Shown here: positions 29,601 through 32,487 of the stretch, one piece after another
How positions within the stretch are numbered: position 1 is the first letter of the stretch
Layout: the number at the start of each line of letters is the position of its first letter
DNA from: Actinomycetota bacterium
GTDB taxonomy: Bacteria > Actinomycetota > Actinomycetes > Nanopelagicales > Nanopelagicaceae
DNA: 32,487 nt
Assembly (NCBI GenBank): GCA_003151395.1
Contig: PLXJ01000043.1
Location: 1 to 32,487, forward strand
Reading direction: 5' to 3'
Position numbers and translations under genes: made by a program
The notes under the pieces: generated by a model
Seen by the model: the letters and a program-made list of their open reading frames with translations, nothing else
What the model was told of the DNA's origin: nothing
Databases searched by the model: none

Positions 29601-32487
29601 TTTACCTACGCCCCAGCTCCCACCGTCAGCGCTGTATCACCGATTGGTGGCCTACCTGCTGGTGGTACCGCAGTAACAATCGCTGGGACTGGATTTATTA
29701 CTGGGATGAGCGTTACCTTTGGCGGAGTTGCTGCCGCCAGCGTCGTCTTTGTCTCTAGTACCTCTCTTACTGCCATCACTCCTGCTCACGCAGTAGGTGC
29801 CGTCAGCGTTGTTGTGACCAATCCAGATACCCAAGTGGGTACTGGGGTTGGAATCTTTACCTACGCACTAGCTCCCACAGTTACGTCGGTCTCACCACCC
29901 AAAGGAGCATTAACAGGTGGTACTGCAGTAACCATCACTGGTACCGGATTTGTTACTGGGATGAGCATTAGCATTGGCGGAGTTGCTGCTACCAGCGTCG
30001 TCTTTGTCTCTAGTACCTCTCTTACTGCAATCACTCCAGCTCACGCAATAGGTGCTGTTGATGTAGTGGTGACTAATCCAGATACTCAAGTAGGTACTGG
30101 TATTGGGATCTATACCTACGCTCCAGCTCCCACAGTTACCTCGATCTCACCTATTGGCGGCTTACCGGCTGGTGGAACTGCAATCACAATCACCGGAACC
30201 GGATTTGTTACAGGGATGAGCGTTACCTTTGGCGGGGTTAGTGCTACCACTATCGTTTTCGTCTCTAGTACATCTCTTAGTGCAATCACTCCAGCTCACG
30301 CGGTCGGCGCCGTAAATGTTGTGGTGACCAATCCCGATACTCAAGTGGGTACTGGTGTTGGAATTTATACCTACGCTCCAGCCCCTACGGTTAGTGCAAT
30401 CTCACCCATTGGTGGTTTACCGGCTGGTGGAACTGCAGTAACGATCACTGGCACCGGCTTTGTTACTGGAGCGAGTGTTACCTTTGCCGGAATCCCGGCC
30501 ACCAGTATCGTCTTTGTCTCCAATACCTCTCTTACTGCCATCGCTCCCGCTCACGCAGTAGGTGCTGTCACCGTTGTGGTGACTAATCCTGATACTCAAG
30601 TAGGTACTGGAGTTGGAATTTATACCTACGCTTCGGCTCCCACTGTAAGTGCGATCTCACCTATTGGCGGTTTACCGGCTGGTGGAACTGCAATCACAAT
30701 CACCGGAACCGGATTTGTTACAGGGATGAGTGTTACCTTTGGTGGAGTTAGCGCTACCAGTATCGTTTTTGTCTCTAGTACCTCTCTTACTGCAATCACT
30801 CCAGCTCACGCAGTAGGTGTGGTAAATGTGGTCGTGACTAATCCTGACACTCAGGTTGCAACTGGTGTTGGGCTCTATACCTACGCTCCGGCTCCCACAG
30901 TCAGTGCTGTGTCACCCATCGGTGGTCTGCCTGCCGGTGGAACTGCCGTAACAATCACCGGTACCGGATTTGTCACTGGGGCGAGCGTTAGCATCGGCGG
31001 CGTTACCGCTTCGGGAATCGTCTTTGTCTCCGCCACATCTTTGACCGCCATCACACCCGCTCACGCAGTAGGTGCTGTCAGCGTTGTCGTGACCAATCCC
31101 GATACTCAAGTAGGTACAGGTGTTGGAATTTATACTTACGCTCCAGCTCCCACGGTTACCGCGGTCTTACCTCTTCGTGGAGCTTTAGCTGGTGGTACTG
31201 CAGTAACAATCACCGGCACTGGATTTGTTACCGGGTTGAGCGTCACCTTTGGTGGAGTTCTTGCAACCAGCATCGTCTTTGTCTCTAGCACCTCTCTTAC
31301 TGCAATCACTCCCGCTCACGCAGTAGGTGCTGTCAGCGTTGTCGTGACCAATCCAGATACTCAAGTAGGTACTGGTGTTGGAATCTATACTTATGCTCCA
31401 GCTCCCACAGTTACCTCTGTTGCGCTTTCATCTGGAGCTTTGGCTGGTGGAACTGCAGTAACAATTACCGGTGCTAATTTCAGCGCTACTCCAACGGTTA
31501 CTTTTGGGGGAGTTGCTGCTACCAGCATCGTCTTTGTTTCGGCTACCTCTCTCACAGTAATCACTCCTATTCACACAGCAGGTGCTGTTGATGTAGTGGT
31601 AACTAATCCAGATACTCAAGTAGGTACTGGTGTTGGAATCTATACCTACGCTCCAGCTCCCACGGTCAGTGCTATCTCACCGATCGGCGGTTTACCTGCT
31701 GGCGGAACCGCCGTAACAATTACCGGCACCAACTTCACTGCTACTCCCACCGTCACCTTTGGTGGAGTTGCTGCAACAAGTATTATTTTTGTTTCAGCCA
31801 CCACGCTGACAGCAATCACCCCCGTTCACGCAGTAGGCGCTGTCAGCGTTGTTGTGACCAACCCCGATACACAAATAGGTACTGGTGTTGGAATTTATAC
31901 CTATGCCCCAGCTCCCACGGTTACCGCGGTCTTACCGCTTCGTGGAGCTTTAGCTGGTGGCACTGCTGTAACAATCACTGGCACCGGATTTGTTACAGGG
32001 ATAAGCGTCACCTTTGGTGGAAGCGTTGCCACCGGTGTCGTCTTCGTCTCTGCCACATCTTTGACCGCCATCACTCCAGCACATACAGCTGGAGCAGTTA
32101 ATGTCATAGTTACCAATCCCGATTCACAAATAGGTACTGGTGTTGGAATTTATACCTACGCTCCAGCTCCTACGCTGAGTGCTATCTCACCGATCGGTGG
32201 CCTACCTACTGGTGGCACCGCCGTAACAATTACCGGTACTAACTTCACCGCTACTCCAACCGTGACTTTTGGTGGTGTTGCGGCAACAAGTGTCACCTGG
32301 GTCTCGGCTACCTCTCTCACCGCTATTACTCCAGCCCACGCAATAGGTGCGGTCAATGTTGTAGTGACCAATCCAGATACTCAAATAGGTAGTGGTACTG
32401 GAATCTATACCTATGCTTCCGCTCCAACGGTCAGCGCTATCTCACCTATCGGTGGCTCGCCTGCAGGTGGCACTGCAGTAACGATCA
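26616..32487 (+). CDS. Giant secreted TIG/IPT-repeat protein with two LamG-like domains (3' end missing)
   Basis: At least 1957 residues; the frame is open from ATG 26616 to the window edge. A basic N-terminus and hydrophobic core end in PSAFA-A, a signal peptide cleaved near residue 31. Residues 35-374 hold four TIG/IPT immunoglobulin-like repeats, each starting PTV..(I/V)SP and containing GGT.VTITGTGF and a VVVTNPDTQ strand. Residues 373-830 are two related LamG/concanavalin-like domains, each with GWV.TTT.YS, FKTS, RLLW.DNTGHLVW, YNNGVWHM and LWVDGTRVAS. From residue 832 fourteen more TIG repeats follow, the last cut. Every repeat is exactly 85 residues. Such proteins are usually surface adhesins or glycan-binding stalks. 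Any anchor would lie beyond the window. The LamG units look like glycan binders, which is inference. Confidence 0.93.
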   Translation, partial: MKRLKRFGEIAVIAIFLSNLSGVLLAPSAFAAAAPTVTTISPVGGLPAGGTSVTITGTGFNTGLTVTFGGTSATSVVRVSSTSITARSPAHSAGAVNVVVRNTDTQTGTLTNGFTYAPAPTVASVSPSVGALAGGTAVTITGTGFITGMSVTIGGVAATSVVFVSATSITAVTPADTPGAVNVVVTNRDTQFGTGVGVYRYAAAPTVASVSPSGGPLAGGTAVTISGTGFVSGMTVTIGGVAATSVVFVSATSITAVTPTDTAGPVDIVVTNPDTQVGTGVGIYTYAPAPTVSSLTPVSGLSSGGTAVTITGTGFIAGMNVTFGGVAATSIIFVSNTSLTAVTPAHAVGVVNVVVTNPDTQVGTGVGIYTYATSGIGAIFLDGSTGWVKTTTSYSDPESFSVVAWFKTSSTSGGHIINFTNVQGNGAPTNSDRLLWIDNTGHLVWNVYNGNTQQVTSPSAYNNGVWHMAVAEIGAAGQQLWVDGTRVASNSSVTTAQNYIGYWHIGWGNNTGWSDMPTSSYFNGALSQVALIPSQLSSAQISTLYVARNTASYAPAVATLSPSSYWPFEAATTLTIADISGNSNTGTPQGGVTFGTNQGGVTFGATGGPLGGAAISLNGSSGWVQTTTAYSNPLNFSATAWFKTSTTLGGNILAFTNLQGNDAPANWDRLLWVDNTGHLVWGVFPNSFSEITSPLAYNNGVWHMVVIEIGTAGQQLWVDGTRVASTVAVTSAQNFSGYWHIGWGTEQSWANGPASNYLNGSLSQIAIIPSQLSSGQISTLYTAGNTSSYATAVAALSPTSYWPLQEAITLTDNSGNTNTGIAQGGVTFAPAPTVTSISPSLGELVGGTAVTITGTNFSATPTVTIGGVAATSVVFVSNTSLTAITPAHASGAVSVMVTNPDTQAGIGVGIYTYSASPTVTSVSPIGGLPAGGTAVTITGTNFSATPTVTFGGVAATSVVFVSNTSLTVITPAHAIGAVDVVVTNPNTQVGTGVGIFTYAPAPTVSAVSPIGGLPAGGTAVTIAGTGFITGMSVTFGGVAAASVVFVSSTSLTAITPAHAVGAVSVVVTNPDTQVGTGVGIFTYALAPTVTSVSPPKGALTGGTAVTITGTGFVTGMSISIGGVAATSVVFVSSTSLTAITPAHAIGAVDVVVTNPDTQVGTGIGIYTYAPAPTVTSISPIGGLPAGGTAITITGTGFVTGMSVTFGGVSATTIVFVSSTSLSAITPAHAVGAVNVVVTNPDTQVGTGVGIYTYAPAPTVSAISPIGGLPAGGTAVTITGTGFVTGASVTFAGIPATSIVFVSNTSLTAIAPAHAVGAVTVVVTNPDTQVGTGVGIYTYASAPTVSAISPIGGLPAGGTAITITGTGFVTGMSVTFGGVSATSIVFVSSTSLTAITPAHAVGVVNVVVTNPDTQVATGVGLYTYAPAPTVSAVSPIGGLPAGGTAVTITGTGFVTGASVSIGGVTASGIVFVSATSLTAITPAHAVGAVSVVVTNPDTQVGTGVGIYTYAPAPTVTAVLPLRGALAGGTAVTITGTGFVTGLSVTFGGVLATSIVFVSSTSLTAITPAHAVGAVSVVVTNPDTQVGTGVGIYTYAPAPTVTSVALSSGALAGGTAVTITGANFSATPTVTFGGVAATSIVFVSATSLTVITPIHTAGAVDVVVTNPDTQVGTGVGIYTYAPAPTVSAISPIGGLPAGGTAVTITGTNFTATPTVTFGGVAATSIIFVSATTLTAITPVHAVGAVSVVVTNPDTQIGTGVGIYTYAPAPTVTAVLPLRGALAGGTAVTITGTGFVTGISVTFGGSVATGVVFVSATSLTAITPAHTAGAVNVIVTNPDSQIGTGVGIYTYAPAPTLSAISPIGGLPTGGTAVTITGTNFTATPTVTFGGVAATSVTWVSATSLTAITPAHAIGAVNVVVTNPDTQIGSGTGIYTYASAPTVSAISPIGGSPAGGTAVTI
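26718..27731 (+). repeat. Four tandem 255-bp TIG/IPT coding repeats
   Basis: Repeat units begin (PTV codons) at 26718, 26973, 27228 and 27483, each exactly 255 bp apart. The first is the most divergent at the DNA level; units 2 and 3 share long near-identical stretches. Confidence 0.95.
27732..29108 (+). repeat. Two tandem LamG-domain coding repeats (about 708 bp each)
   Basis: The leucine codon opening LDGSTGW is at 27756 and that of LNGSSGW at 28464, 708 bp apart. Both copies end in a GGVTF segment. The junction holds an extra doubled GGVTFG, indicating duplication. GC content and codon choice look richer than in the TIG repeats around it. Confidence 0.9.
29109..32487 (+). repeat. Fourteen tandem 255-bp TIG/IPT coding repeats (last incomplete)
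   Basis: PTV (or PTL) codons recur at 29109, 29364, 29619, 29874, 30129, 30384, 30639, 30894, 31149, 31404, 31659, 31914, 32169 and 32424, with no indel anywhere. Two subclasses alternate irregularly: GTGFVTGMSV-type and GTNFSATPTV-type loops. Confidence 0.95.

Noticed and set aside
26429-32384. A series of regularly spaced minus-strand open frames of 60-164 codons across the 3' region
   Set aside because: They recur with the 255-bp TIG period and are antisense shadows of the plus-strand repeat frame.
26718-32487. Tandem direct repeats resembling a repeat array such as CRISPR or a satellite
   Set aside because: The unit is 255 bp, contiguous and fully coding, with no short repeat/spacer alternation.

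Overview
The window looks like a piece of chromosome from a compact, moderate-GC actinobacterium, possibly a freshwater planktonic lineage such as Nanopelagicales. That placement is inference. It rests on a PadR regulator overlapping a 367-residue, mycobacterial-type inositol-1-phosphate synthase, a DUF4232 lipoprotein, a four-cysteine VKOR, frequent GTG/TTG starts, and many starts that carry a TANNNT box 6-7 nt upstream and no Shine-Dalgarno, as in leaderless actinobacterial transcripts. Genes are tightly packed: two convergent pairs share their stop codons (TTAA, CTAG) and several co-directional pairs overlap by 1-14 nt. I saw no rRNA, tRNA, transposase, phage gene or CRISPR array.

Layout. 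1-3.2 kb: end of a ROK sugar kinase, an alpha/beta hydrolase with a membrane tail, a PlsC acyltransferase and a Cas4/RecB-like nuclease with four cysteines. 3.2-5.7 kb: LysE-type exporter diverging from padR-ino1, with a duplicated palindrome between them and a strong terminator after ino1. 5.7-8.5 kb: NiCoT nickel/cobalt permease behind a 27-bp palindrome, and a DHA2-type MFS exporter. 8.7-19.5 kb: an amine-related region with a class III aminotransferase (behind a translationally coupled 16-codon leader ORF), an ABC-F ATPase on the other strand, a saccharopine-dehydrogenase-like enzyme, a complete potDABC-type polyamine transporter, an agmatinase-family ureohydrolase and a group II PLP decarboxylase. 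19.5-20.5 kb: MarC-type membrane protein and a small unknown protein. 20.7-22.8 kb: a three-gene sulfur operon (SQR-like flavoprotein, TusE/DsrC-like carrier, DsrE2-like protein). 22.9-26.3 kb: envelope genes (two-cysteine secreted protein, DUF4232 lipoprotein, VKOR, His-rich SHOCT protein, coiled-coil membrane protein). 26.6 kb to the end: the first 1957 codons of a giant secreted protein with 18 TIG/IPT repeats of exactly 85 residues, interrupted after the fourth by two tandem LamG-like domains. It runs off the window.

How they work together. The polyamine cluster plausibly imports di/polyamines (PotDABC), hydrolyses a guanidino compound (SpeB-like) and rearranges amines through the aminotransferase, decarboxylase and saccharopine-dehydrogenase-like enzyme. 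The sulfur operon plausibly oxidises sulfide and passes sulfane sulfur from SQR to the carrier proteins. VKOR would support disulfide formation in exported proteins such as its two cysteine-containing neighbours. The TIG/LamG giant is most likely a surface adhesin or glycan-binding stalk. The most unusual items are the SQR-TusE/DsrC-DsrE2 operon, the TIG/LamG protein with its higher-order repeat mosaic, and the coupled leader ORF ahead of the aminotransferase.
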